The notes under the pieces: generated by a model | The model's input: the letters and a program-made list of their open reading frames with translations, nothing else | Databases searched by the model: none | What the model was told of the DNA's origin: nothing | Shown: positions 50,574 to 58,613 of the stretch, in pieces | How the letters are laid out: each line of letters opens with the position of its first letter | Position numbering within the stretch: the first letter of the stretch is position 1 | Assembly (NCBI RefSeq): GCF_009755605.1 | Contig: NZ_WPNZ01000015.1 | Location: 62,001 to 126,000, forward strand | Length of the DNA: 64,000 nt | Source: Streptomyces typhae | Lineage (GTDB): Bacteria > Actinomycetota > Actinomycetes > Streptomycetales > Streptomycetaceae | Direction of reading: 5' to 3' | Made by a program: the position numbers and the translations under genes

Positions 50574-50801
50574 GTGCGTCGGATGAGTATGGCCCTGGTC
50601 CTGGCAGTCGCCGCCGGCGGGCTCGGCGTGTCGGCGGTGACCGCCCAGGCCGCCACCGCCACCGCCTCCGTCGACGGGCCCCCGTACGCGTACGCGGACT
50701 GCCTCAAGGCCACCGCGGCCAAGGGGGAGACCCCGTCGCAGGGGAAGTCGCACTGCGACCAGCTGGTGCGGAAGGGCTGGGTCAGCCCGCCGAAGCGGTG
50801 A
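50574..50801 (+). CDS. Small secreted protein
   Basis: 75 residues from a GTG with AGAGGAG upstream. A Sec signal (about 1-26, 'MALVLAVAAGGLGVSAVTAQA', cleaved after AQA) is followed by a 49-residue mature region with two cysteines (ADCLKA, SHCDQL) that may form a disulfide. I do not recognise the family. The leader has three imperfect CGAGAAAC repeats. Stands alone after the synthetase gene. Confidence 0.75.
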   Translation: MRRMSMALVLAVAAGGLGVSAVTAQAATATASVDGPPYAYADCLKATAAKGETPSQGKSHCDQLVRKGWVSPPKR

Positions 50802-50902
50802 TCTGACCTGGACTTTCCGGGGGCCGACCGGCGACGGCGGCCCCCGGTTCCGTATCGGCCCCCAACGCCCCTCCCGGGACCGGCAGTTGTTAGCGTGGGG
50901 CC

Positions 50903-51889
50903 GTGCAGAACCGCCCCGACGATTTCGACGAAGCCCGCCTCTGGGACGCCGCCAGAGAGTTCGGTGTGTCCCCCGCAGGCGTCTCCTACGCCCCGGTCGG
51001 CTTCGGGGACCATCACTGGCAGATCGTCGACGAGGACCACAGACCGTGGTTCGCCACCGTGTCCGACCTCGACCACAAGGAGTACTGCGGACAGGGGGCC
51101 GCCGCGGCCCTCGACGGTCTGCGGCGGGCCATGGAGACCGCGCGGACCCTGCGCGAACGCGACGGACTGCGGTTCGTCGTCGCGCCCCTGCCCACGAAGG
51201 ACGGCGGGGCGCTCGTCGCCCTGGACGCGCGGTACGCCCTCACCCTGTTCCCCCATGTCCCCGGCCGTCCCGGCCGGTTCGGGCAGCGCCTTGCGGCCGC
51301 CGAACGCGACCAGGTCCTCGAACTCCTGGCGAAGCTGCACGGCCGCACACCGCCCGGGAGCACCCCGGCGACGACCCTGGAACCCGCCGGTCTGGACGGC
51401 ATCCACGAGGCGCTCGGCGATCTCGGCGGCCCCTGGTCGGGCGGTCCGTTCGCCGAGCCCGCCAGGGAACTCCTCACCGAGCACGCCACGACGCTGCGCG
51501 CCCGCTGCGCGGAGTTCGACGCGCTGACCGAGCAGGTGCGGGGCCGCGGGGCGCCCCTCGTCGTCACGCACGGCGAGCCGCACCCCGGCAACCTCATCCT
51601 CGACGAGGACGGATACCGCCTCGTCGACTGGGACACGGTGGGGCTCGCCCTGCCCGAGCGCGACCTCTCCCTGCTCTCCGCCGACCCCGCGGAACTCGCG
51701 CGCTACACCGAACTCACCGGGCGGGCACCGGACCCGGCCGCGCTCGCGCTGTACCGGCTGCGGTGGAGCCTCCTCGACATCGCCGAGTTCGTGGCGTGGT
51801 TCCGCGGCGAGCACGACCGCTCCGAGGACACCGTGACCGCGTGGGCGGGGTTCACCGAGGCGCTCGACCTGCTCACGCGGCCCGTGTGA
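50903..51889 (+). CDS. Aminoglycoside phosphotransferase-like kinase
   Basis: 328 residues, GTG start. The catalytic loop is 'VVTHGEPHPGNLILDEDGYR' with the following 'LVDWDTVGLALPERDL', as in the APH/choline kinase superfamily. The N-terminal part has a Lys- and Glu-poor ATP lobe as in spectinomycin/APH(9)-like or small-molecule kinases. Its substrate may be an antibiotic or a metabolite; it is one of many such genes in Streptomyces. Nothing in the neighbourhood decides it. Confidence 0.82.
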   Translation: MQNRPDDFDEARLWDAAREFGVSPAGVSYAPVGFGDHHWQIVDEDHRPWFATVSDLDHKEYCGQGAAAALDGLRRAMETARTLRERDGLRFVVAPLPTKDGGALVALDARYALTLFPHVPGRPGRFGQRLAAAERDQVLELLAKLHGRTPPGSTPATTLEPAGLDGIHEALGDLGGPWSGGPFAEPARELLTEHATTLRARCAEFDALTEQVRGRGAPLVVTHGEPHPGNLILDEDGYRLVDWDTVGLALPERDLSLLSADPAELARYTELTGRAPDPAALALYRLRWSLLDIAEFVAWFRGEHDRSEDTVTAWAGFTEALDLLTRPV

Positions 51890-51926
51890 CCGGGCGGGCC
51901 GTCCCCGCGGGGCAGGGTGTGGGACC

Positions 51927-52709
51927 TCAGCCGTCGGTGTAGAGGTAGCGCTGCCCCAGCGGCCAGCCCGCGCTGCGCCCCGCGTCCGTCACCAGCAGAT
52001 GCTGGTACTGCGGTGCGCCGACCAGGTTCTGCGTCAGCGACGGGCACAGCGCGGCGCAACCGGCGGCGGTCTGGGTGCCCAGACGTCTGCCGTCCCCGTC
52101 GAAGAAGACGTACTCCACATCGGCCGGTGCCCGCGTGGTGTCGACGCTCACCGACGCGGGCATCGGCGCGGGCAGCCGGAACAGCACACCGCCCACCCCG
52201 GCCGCACGCAGCTGCCGGGCGCCGATGCCCCGAGTGCTCCACCGCGGCTGCGGCGAGTCCACGTCGAGCAGCGCGATGCGCAGGGAGCCGACCACGGGGC
52301 CCTGCAACACCATGCGTTGCGCCCGCTCCAGGGACGCCGCCGCTCCGGAGCCGTCCGGTGCCTCGCTCCCGTCGTCGCCACCTTCCCCTTCGCCGTCCCC
52401 GTCGCCCCCGTCGCCCTCGTCGTCCTCCGAGGGCGTCGGGGACGGCGTACGCGCCGGACTCGGGGACGCGTCGTCCGGTGTCGGCGAGGCGGACGCCGAC
52501 GGGCTGTCCGACGGTGTCGGCGAGGGCTGCGGCGACACGATCAGGGTGCCGTTGACGCAGTTGATGTGGTGCCCCTGGCAGGCGAGATTGTCGCCGTTCT
52601 CGTTGCGCTGCCCCTGCGAGGCCTTCTGGTCACCGCCACACCCTGCCAGCGGCAGCAGCAGGAAGAGCACCAGGAACGCGGGGGCGGTACGACGCGCGGC
52701 GCCCCTCAT
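51927..52709 (-). CDS. Lipoprotein with NENGDN-C-x6-C motif
   Basis: 260 residues. The signal ends in the lipobox 'FLLLPLAGC'. After it comes 'NENGDNLACQGHHINC', a motif also found in the neighbouring membrane protein, then a Ser/Pro/Asp-rich linker (SPTPSDSPSASASPTPDD type) and a C-terminal domain beginning 'LRIALLDVDSPQPRW'. The domain resembles no family I can name. The start ATG at 52709 overlaps the stop of the upstream gene, so the two are co-translated. Probably displayed on the outer face of the membrane. Confidence 0.72.
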   Translation of the reverse strand: MRGAARRTAPAFLVLFLLLPLAGCGGDQKASQGQRNENGDNLACQGHHINCVNGTLIVSPQPSPTPSDSPSASASPTPDDASPSPARTPSPTPSEDDEGDGGDGDGEGEGGDDGSEAPDGSGAAASLERAQRMVLQGPVVGSLRIALLDVDSPQPRWSTRGIGARQLRAAGVGGVLFRLPAPMPASVSVDTTRAPADVEYVFFDGDGRRLGTQTAAGCAALCPSLTQNLVGAPQYQHLLVTDAGRSAGWPLGQRYLYTDG

Positions 52710-53137
52710 CCGCGTGCACTTCCGTGCGGCGTGGTTCGGTATGAGCCTTCGTGCGGCGCGGGTTGGTATGAGCTTCCGTGCGGCGCGGTTCGGTACGAGT
52801 TTCCGTGCGGCACGGACCCGTGCGCGCTTCCGTGCCGCGCGGGCCCGTACGAGCCTGCTCGCGGCACGAGCCGGTACGCACCCCCCTGCGGCGACGTCCC
52901 CTGGGGCGTCGCCCCCTCCGGCGACGGCGGCTTCGACGTCCCTCGCGGCCCGCACACCATGTCCTCGCCGACACACAGCACGTTGTCGCCGCGCTCGTTG
53001 CTCTGCTGGATCGACCCCGGCCTCTCCCGATGGTCGCCGTCGTCCCCCCACACCGTGATCAACGCCGCCACGACCACTCCGACCGCACCGATCACCGCCG
53101 CGGCGATCGCACCCGCCGCCGCGCCCCTGACCCCCAT
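52706..53137 (-). CDS. Single-pass membrane protein with NERGDN-C-x6-C motif and repeat tail
   Basis: 143 residues from the ATG at 53137 with AAGGGGGAG before it. One transmembrane helix (about 7-28, 'AGAIAAAVIGAVGVVVAALI') is followed by 'NERGDNVLCVGEDMVC', closely like the motif in the downstream lipoprotein, and then by a 70-residue tail of nine-residue units (APHGSSYQP type). I do not recognise a family. Stop overlaps the next start (ATGA on the minus strand). Confidence 0.7.
   Translation of the reverse strand: MGVRGAAAGAIAAAVIGAVGVVVAALITVWGDDGDHRERPGSIQQSNERGDNVLCVGEDMVCGPRGTSKPPSPEGATPQGTSPQGGAYRLVPRAGSYGPARHGSAHGSVPHGNSYRTAPHGSSYQPAPHEGSYRTTPHGSARG
52721..52880 (-). repeat. 27-bp tandem repeats in the membrane-protein gene
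   Basis: Six units spaced exactly 27 bp apart, each with GTGCGGC or a close variant (anchors at 52724, 52751, 52778, 52805, 52832, 52859). They encode nine-residue repeats at the protein's C-terminus. Confidence 0.85.
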
Positions 53138-53354
53138 TGCTCCCCCTTGCCCGGCGTGCCCCGTACGGGTGCCCGTGCGCCGGGCGGCCAGCGTAGACGC
53201 GGCGCCGCCGCGGCCACAGTGCCTGGCGGCCCGGCTACGCCGGACGGTGGGCACGCCACCCCCGCGTACGCGGGAAGCGGTCTACGCGTCCCGCCCGCGC
53301 GCCCGCCGCACCACCACCCCCGCAGGGTGAGGACGCCCCCGCGGGGCGGGTGGA

Positions 53355-53415
53355 CCCTGCCGGGGGCCCGGATGCCGGGACCCCGGCGCGCACCGCGCCG
53401 CGGGCCCCGGCAGGG
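53355..53415. promoter_or_regulatory. Stem-loop in the leader of the SulP gene
   Basis: CCCTGCCGGGGGCCCG (53355-53370) and CGGGCCCCGGCAGGG (53401-53415) are complementary except for one bulged G. The right arm ends in the ribosome site GGGAGGAG, so the fold could mask translation start. Could also be a terminator of nothing obvious upstream. Confidence 0.4.
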
Positions 53416-53424
53416 AGGAGATCC

Positions 53425-55134
53425 ATGGCGGCGTTCGAGCGCGGCGTGAAATTCGCGTCCCTGGTGCGGGCGGTCCCTGCCGTCCGTGTGGTCACGACGT
53501 ACCGGCGCGAGTGGCTCGTCAAGGACCTCACCGCCGGGCTCGTCCTCACCACGCTGCTCGTGCCGCAGGGCATGGCGTACGCCGAACTCGCCGGGCTGCC
53601 CGCGATCACCGGCCTGTACACGTCCGTCCTCTGTCTGCTCGGCTATGCCGTGTGCGGGCCCTCCCGGATCCTCGTCCTCGGCCCGGACTCCTCGCTCGGC
53701 CCGATGATCGCCGCCACCACCGTGCCCCTGCTGGCCGCCGACGGCGACCCGGACCGGGCGGTCGCCCTGGCGTCCATGCTGGCGATCATGGTCGCGGGCA
53801 TCATGATCCTCGCCTCGGCCGCCCGGCTCGGCTTCGTCGCCGACCTGATCTCCAAGCCCACGATGATCGGCTACATGAACGGCCTCGCGCTGACCATCCT
53901 CATCGGCCAGCTCCCCAAGCTGTTCGGCTTCGACGTGGACGCGGACGGCCTGATCGAGGAGTCCGCCGCCGTCGTCGAGGCCCTCGCCGACGGGGAGACC
54001 GTCGCCGCGTCGGCTGCGGTGGGCATCGGCGGGATCGTGCTGATCCTGGTGCTCCAGCGGTGGTTGCCGAAGGTGCCCGCGGTGCTCGTCGCCGTGGTCG
54101 CGGCGATGGCCGCCGCTGCAGCCCTCGACCTGGCGGAGCACGGGGTGTCCCTGGTGGGCGAGTTGCCGGAGGGGCTGCCCCCGCTGACGGTCCCCGACGT
54201 GCGCCTCGACGACCTCGCCCCGCTGTGCGCCGGAGCGCTCGGCATCGCCCTGGTGTCCCTCGCGGACACCGTCTCCAACGCCTCCGCCTTCGCCGCGCGC
54301 ACCGGCCAGGAGGTGCGCGGCAACCAGGAGATGGCCGGGGTCGGCGCGGCGAACCTGGCCGCCGGGCTCTTCCAGGGCTTCCCGGTCAGCACGAGCGGGT
54401 CGCGCACGGCCGTGGCCGAGCGGGCGGGAGCGAGGACACAGCTCACCGGGGTCGTCGGCGCGACCCTGATCGTCCTCATGCTCGTCCTCGTGCCCGGCCT
54501 GTTCCGCCACCTGCCCCAGCCGCTGCTCGCGGCGGTCGTCATCACCGCCTCGCTCTCCCTGGCCGACGTCCCCGGGTCCGTGCGGCTGTGGCGGCAGCGC
54601 AAGGCGGAGTTCCTGCTGTCGGTCGCGGCGTTCCTCGGCGTCGCCCTCCTCGGCGTGCTGCCCGGGATCGCCCTGGCCGTCGGGCTGTCCGTCCTGAACG
54701 TCTTCCGGCGCGCGTGGTGGCCCCACGACGCGGTCCTCGGCCGGGCCGAGGGCGTCGAGGGCTTCCACGACATCCGCTCCTACCCCGGCGCCGAGCAGGT
54801 GCCGGGCCTCGTCGTCTACCGCTTCGACGCGCCGCTGTTCTTCGCCAACGCCAAGACGTTCCGCGACGAGGTGCTGCGCCTCGCCCGCTCGGACCCGCGG
54901 CCGCGGTGGATCGTCCTCGCCGCCGAACCGATGACCGACGTGGACACCACGGCGGCCGACGTGCTCGAAGAGCTGGACGCCACCCTCAACGCCGGTGGCG
55001 TCCACCTCGTCTTCGCCGAACTCAAGGACCCCGTACGGCACAAGATCGAGCGGTACGAGCTCACCCGAACCATCGACCCGCACCACTTCTTCCCCACCAT
55101 CGAGTCCGCCGTGACCGCGTTCCGGGCTCAGTAG
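53425..55134 (+). CDS. SulP-family anion transporter with STAS domain
   Basis: 569 residues from the ATG at 53425 after GGGAGGAG. The SulP signature is 'LVLTTLLVPQGMAYAELAGL' followed by 'AITGLYTSVLCLLGYAVCG' and 'GPDSSLGPMIAATT'. Around 12-14 membrane segments run to about 420, and a C-terminal STAS domain ('LVVYRFDAPLFFANAKTFRD', 'DVDTTAADVLEELDATL') follows. Expected to carry sulfate, bicarbonate or another anion with H+ or Na+. It overlaps the SHOCT gene by 7 bp on the opposite strand. Confidence 0.92.
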   Translation: MAAFERGVKFASLVRAVPAVRVVTTYRREWLVKDLTAGLVLTTLLVPQGMAYAELAGLPAITGLYTSVLCLLGYAVCGPSRILVLGPDSSLGPMIAATTVPLLAADGDPDRAVALASMLAIMVAGIMILASAARLGFVADLISKPTMIGYMNGLALTILIGQLPKLFGFDVDADGLIEESAAVVEALADGETVAASAAVGIGGIVLILVLQRWLPKVPAVLVAVVAAMAAAAALDLAEHGVSLVGELPEGLPPLTVPDVRLDDLAPLCAGALGIALVSLADTVSNASAFAARTGQEVRGNQEMAGVGAANLAAGLFQGFPVSTSGSRTAVAERAGARTQLTGVVGATLIVLMLVLVPGLFRHLPQPLLAAVVITASLSLADVPGSVRLWRQRKAEFLLSVAAFLGVALLGVLPGIALAVGLSVLNVFRRAWWPHDAVLGRAEGVEGFHDIRSYPGAEQVPGLVVYRFDAPLFFANAKTFRDEVLRLARSDPRPRWIVLAAEPMTDVDTTAADVLEELDATLNAGGVHLVFAELKDPVRHKIERYELTRTIDPHHFFPTIESAVTAFRAQ

Positions 55135-55517
55135 GCGAGGAACCTGTGTTTGGCATGTTCGAACTCGGCCTGGGAGAGCGCCCCCGCCCGGTGCAGTTCC
55201 GCGAGCCGTTCGAGGTCCCGCACGTCACCGCCGGACGACGACGTGGCCACCGGGTACGGGCCGAGGTCGGACGCGCCCTGGTAGCCGCGGCGGCCGGTGC
55301 GGCGGCTGATCCCCTTGCCCTGCACGATGAGATAGATGGCCACGCCGAGCAGCGGCACCACGAGTACGAACAGCAGCCAGCCCGCCTTGGCCAGGCCGCT
55401 GAGGTCCTCGTTGCGGAAGATGTCCACGATGATGTGGAACACGATGAGGAACCACATGATCCACAGGAAGAACATCAGCATGGTCCAGAAGACGTCGAGC
55501 AGCGGGTAGTCCTCCAC
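55128..55517 (-). CDS. PLDc_N/SHOCT-domain membrane protein
   Basis: 129 residues. Two hydrophobic segments at the N-terminus ('FFLWIMWFLIVFHIIVDIF' and 'GWLLFVLVVPLLGVAIYLIV') with the PLDc_N 'NEDLSGLAKAGW' between them, then a Gly/Ser linker and a SHOCT motif 'LERLAELHRAGALSQAEFEH'. Such proteins are common in Streptomyces; function unknown, with SHOCT probably mediating oligomerisation. Confidence 0.87.
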   Translation of the reverse strand: MEDYPLLDVFWTMLMFFLWIMWFLIVFHIIVDIFRNEDLSGLAKAGWLLFVLVVPLLGVAIYLIVQGKGISRRTGRRGYQGASDLGPYPVATSSSGGDVRDLERLAELHRAGALSQAEFEHAKHRFLAY

Positions 55518-55621
55518 GGCACACCTCCAGTCGGTCCGATGGCGCCACCCTCGGGCACGGCCCGGTACGCCGTATCACCCCTGGAAGGTGATCCTCGGCC
55601 GGGTCCGGGCGGTGGTGGACG

Positions 55622-56116
55622 ATGAGCCGGTTCCCGCTGCCGGGGCGCCCCGGCGCCGACTGCGCCGGGGCCGTGTACGGCTCTCTGCTCGCCGCCTCGG
55701 TGGTCGTCACCGCGGGCAGCGTCGGCGGCTACCCTCACCTGCGCCTCGTGCTCCTGCTCGCCGTCACCGGCCTGGTGTTCTGGGCCGCGCACGTCTACGC
55801 CCGCCTCGTCGGCGAACGGGCCGCCGGACGGGACGCGGGACGGCGCGCCCTGCGCACCGCGGCCGCGCACGAGTGGCCGATCGTCCAGGCCGCCGCGCTG
55901 CCCGCGGCCGCCGTCGCCGTCGGCGCACTCCTCGGCCTCGACACCCGTGCCACGGGCTGGCTCGCCCTCGGCACGGCCGTGGCCCAGCAGGTGGGCTGGG
56001 CCACCGTCGGCGCGGCCAGGACCGGCGCCACCCGCCCGCGGATGCTCGCCGAGGCCCTCGTCCACCTGGCGCTCGGCCTCGTCCTCGTCTCCGTCAAAGC
56101 CGTGGTGACGCACTGA
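55622..56116 (+). CDS. Four-helix membrane protein of unknown function
   Basis: 164 residues with about four membrane segments ('YGSLLAASVVVTAGSVGGY', 'RLVLLLAVTGLVFWAAHVYA', 'AAALPAAAVAVGALLGL', 'HLALGLVLVSVKAVV'). No catalytic or binding motif is evident. Similar proteins occur next to YihY or SHOCT genes in actinobacteria. It is 118 bp upstream of the YihY gene in the same direction. Confidence 0.75.
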   Translation: MSRFPLPGRPGADCAGAVYGSLLAASVVVTAGSVGGYPHLRLVLLLAVTGLVFWAAHVYARLVGERAAGRDAGRRALRTAAAHEWPIVQAAALPAAAVAVGALLGLDTRATGWLALGTAVAQQVGWATVGAARTGATRPRMLAEALVHLALGLVLVSVKAVVTH

Positions 56117-56234
56117 ACCCCGGACGCCGTACCCGGCACCGGGCACCGGACACGTCACCCGCGGCAGGCGACGCGCGGACCGGGATCGGGTACGAGGGTG
56201 CGCGGGCAAGGCACCCACGTGAGGGGGCACCGTC

Positions 56235-57041
56235 ATGGCGACCGTCCGCCCCGCCCGGTCGCTGGCGAGCCGCGTCGTCAAGGAACTCGTACGCGTCAAC
56301 ATCCTGGACACCGCGACCCGTCTCGCGGCACAGGCGTTCCTGGCCGCGCTCCCGATGCTGATCGCGGTCGCCTCCCTCTGCCCGCGCCCCGTACGGCGGG
56401 AACTCCTGCGCTCACTGCGCTCCACGTTCGCCGCCGGCGGCCCCCTGCGCGCGCCGGTCGACGAGATGTACGCGGGCACACAGCGCACCCCCTACAGCTG
56501 GGGAGCGGCCAGTGTGCTCGTCGCGCTGCTGTCCGCCACGGCCTTCACGCGCGCCCTGCAACGGCTGTGCGAGCGCTCCTGGCAACTGCCGCGCGCGGAC
56601 GTGCGGGCCATGGTGTGGCGCTGGGCGTGCTGGCTCGTGGTCTGGGTCGCCGTGCTCGTCCTGCGCGGGGCGCTGCACACGGCGTTCGGAGCGGGCCCCG
56701 CCGTCGGCGTCGCCCTGGAAGTGACCGCCGCCGTCCTGCTGTGGTGGTGGAGCCAGCATCTGCTGCTCGCCGGGCGCGTGCCCTGGCTGCCGCTGCTTCC
56801 GGGGGCGCTGCTCACGGGCGCGGGTGTGGCCGTGTACTCCGGGGTGTCCGCGGTGTGGCTGCCGCGCGCGCTGGAGCACGGCGTCGAGCGGTACGGGCCG
56901 CTGGGTGCCGTCTTCGCCCTGCTGTCCTGGCTGATCGTGTTCTTCGTCGTCGTGGTGCTCGGCACGGTCGTCGGCTCCGTGCTCGCCCACGAGGAGTCCG
57001 TGCGGCGGCGGTGGGGACCGCCGGGCCCTCCCTCACGCTGA
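56235..57041 (+). CDS. YihY/BrkB-family membrane protein
   Basis: 268 residues. Six likely membrane segments. The YihY/virulence-factor BrkB pattern is seen in 'VNILDTATRLAAQAFLAALP', 'LLSATAFTRALQRLCERSW' and 'YGPLGAVFALLSWLIVFFVV'. The older name ribonuclease BN does not apply. Function unknown; possible transporter. Overlaps the DUF2252 gene by 9 bp on the other strand. Confidence 0.87.
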   Translation: MATVRPARSLASRVVKELVRVNILDTATRLAAQAFLAALPMLIAVASLCPRPVRRELLRSLRSTFAAGGPLRAPVDEMYAGTQRTPYSWGAASVLVALLSATAFTRALQRLCERSWQLPRADVRAMVWRWACWLVVWVAVLVLRGALHTAFGAGPAVGVALEVTAAVLLWWWSQHLLLAGRVPWLPLLPGALLTGAGVAVYSGVSAVWLPRALEHGVERYGPLGAVFALLSWLIVFFVVVVLGTVVGSVLAHEESVRRRWGPPGPPSR

Positions 57042-58454
57042 CACCGCGGTGACCCGCCCCTCGCGCACCGCCTCGGCGAGCGCGCGGTGGTCGCGCTCGT
57101 TCTGGTCGGCGTAGGACTCGGCGAACCGTACGACCGCCCGGTCGAAGGTGTCGGCCCGCCCGAGGTAGGCGGCGACGGCGATGCGGTCACCGGAGCGGGC
57201 GTGGGCGCGCGCCAGGGTCGTCCCGCACAGCTTCCCGAAGTGCCGCATGATGTCCGGCGTCATGGTGTCCGCCTTGGGGATCGCCTTCCAGTCGTGCAAC
57301 TGCCGCAGATAGAAGTCGCGTTGCCGGCCGTCCAGGCCCCGCACCCGCTCCCAGCCCAGGAACATGTCGCTCGTGGCCTGCATGAGCCGCTGCCCGGCGA
57401 CGACCCGCTCGCCCTGGTGCGCGTACCCGCTCGGCTCGGTGAAGTCCGCGAGCGCCGAGTCCTGCGCCTCCTTGGCCTGGAGGAAGAGGGGGTCCCGGTC
57501 GTCCCGGCCGAGCAGCAGGACGATCCAGCAGCGCGTGCCGACGCTGCCGACGCCCACCACCTTGCGGGCCATGTCGACCACGCGGTACTGGCCGAGCAGC
57601 GCCCTGCGGTCCGTCGGGAGGCTGCGCCCGTAGTCCTCGACGAGCTCCCGCAACTGCTCCTCCAGGCGCGCTCGTTCGACGTCGGGCAGCAGTTCGCCGA
57701 GCGGCGTCACCAGCGGCGGGTCCGGCGCGATCCGCACCTCGCCGTCCTCCACGCGGGCGAGCTTGTCGAGCGCCTGGAGGTGGTCGCGGGCGCGCGCCTT
57801 GGCCAGCGTGCGGGTCAGCCTGCGCGCCGTCCGCGGCTGCAGCGTCTCCACGAGCCTCTCGTACAGTTCGTCCGCGTCGACGCGGCTGTACCACACCTCC
57901 ACGTTGCGCATCCCGGCGAAGTCACCCATCGCCTCGCGGTAGGCGCGCACGGCCCCGCGGACCACACCCGCCCGCTCCCGCCCGCTGAAACCGTTGCCGC
58001 GCCCGGCGATCACCAGACTCGTGCACAGCCGCTTGACGTCCCACTCCCACGGCCCCGGGTGGGTCTCGTCGAAGTCGTTGACGTCGAACATCAGATGCCG
58101 CTCCGGTGAGGCGAGCAACCGGAAGTTCAGCATGTGCGCGTCCCCGCACAGCTGGGCCCTGATGCCACTCGTCGGCGTGCCCGCCAGATCCTGCGCCATG
58201 ATCGCGGCCGCCCCGCGGAAGAACCGGAAGGGCGACTCGATCATGCGCCCGTACCGGATCGGCACCAGCTCCGGGACCCGGCTCGCCGACTGCCGCTCAA
58301 GGACGTCGACGGGGTCGGGCCGGTCCGCCCGCGGTGCGAACTCCGCGTGGCCGGACCTCGGCACGAGGGCGCGTGCGGCCCTTCCGCGCACCGCCCGCTC
58401 TTCCGGGGTGGCGTGCGCGTCCTTGCATTTGGGTGCTTCAGATGATTCGGGCAT
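57033..58454 (-). CDS. DUF2252 protein
   Basis: 473 residues from the ATG at 58454 with GGGAGGGAGG upstream. Typical blocks are 'ELVPIRYGRMIESPFRFFRG', 'AQLCGDAHMLNFRL', 'FDVNDFDETHPGPWEWDVKR' and 'DMARKVVGVGSVGTRCW'. The GDAHxxNF/DxNDFDE pair resembles the catalytic loops of APH-type kinases, so it may be a small-molecule kinase; the family remains uncharacterised. It diverges from the diacylglycerol kinase-like gene. Confidence 0.9.
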   Translation of the reverse strand: MPESSEAPKCKDAHATPEERAVRGRAARALVPRSGHAEFAPRADRPDPVDVLERQSASRVPELVPIRYGRMIESPFRFFRGAAAIMAQDLAGTPTSGIRAQLCGDAHMLNFRLLASPERHLMFDVNDFDETHPGPWEWDVKRLCTSLVIAGRGNGFSGRERAGVVRGAVRAYREAMGDFAGMRNVEVWYSRVDADELYERLVETLQPRTARRLTRTLAKARARDHLQALDKLARVEDGEVRIAPDPPLVTPLGELLPDVERARLEEQLRELVEDYGRSLPTDRRALLGQYRVVDMARKVVGVGSVGTRCWIVLLLGRDDRDPLFLQAKEAQDSALADFTEPSGYAHQGERVVAGQRLMQATSDMFLGWERVRGLDGRQRDFYLRQLHDWKAIPKADTMTPDIMRHFGKLCGTTLARAHARSGDRIAVAAYLGRADTFDRAVVRFAESYADQNERDHRALAEAVREGRVTAVSA

Positions 58455-58613
58455 GAGGGCCTCCCTCCCGCAGGGCCACAATGAGGCCGCGAACGACCGG
58501 TGGAGTCACCCCCGCGGTGTGAGAGCGGGCCCACGGGAACACCACCCGGCCCCGGCACGGGATCACCTGCCGGGGGTGATGCGGGGCCGCACCCGCAACT
58601 GCACGGTGACGTC

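Noticed and set aside
47708..51814. A 1368-residue minus-strand ORF
   Set aside because: Antisense shadow across YciI, GNAT, ThrRS, secreted-protein and phosphotransferase genes; composition is that of a reverse frame.
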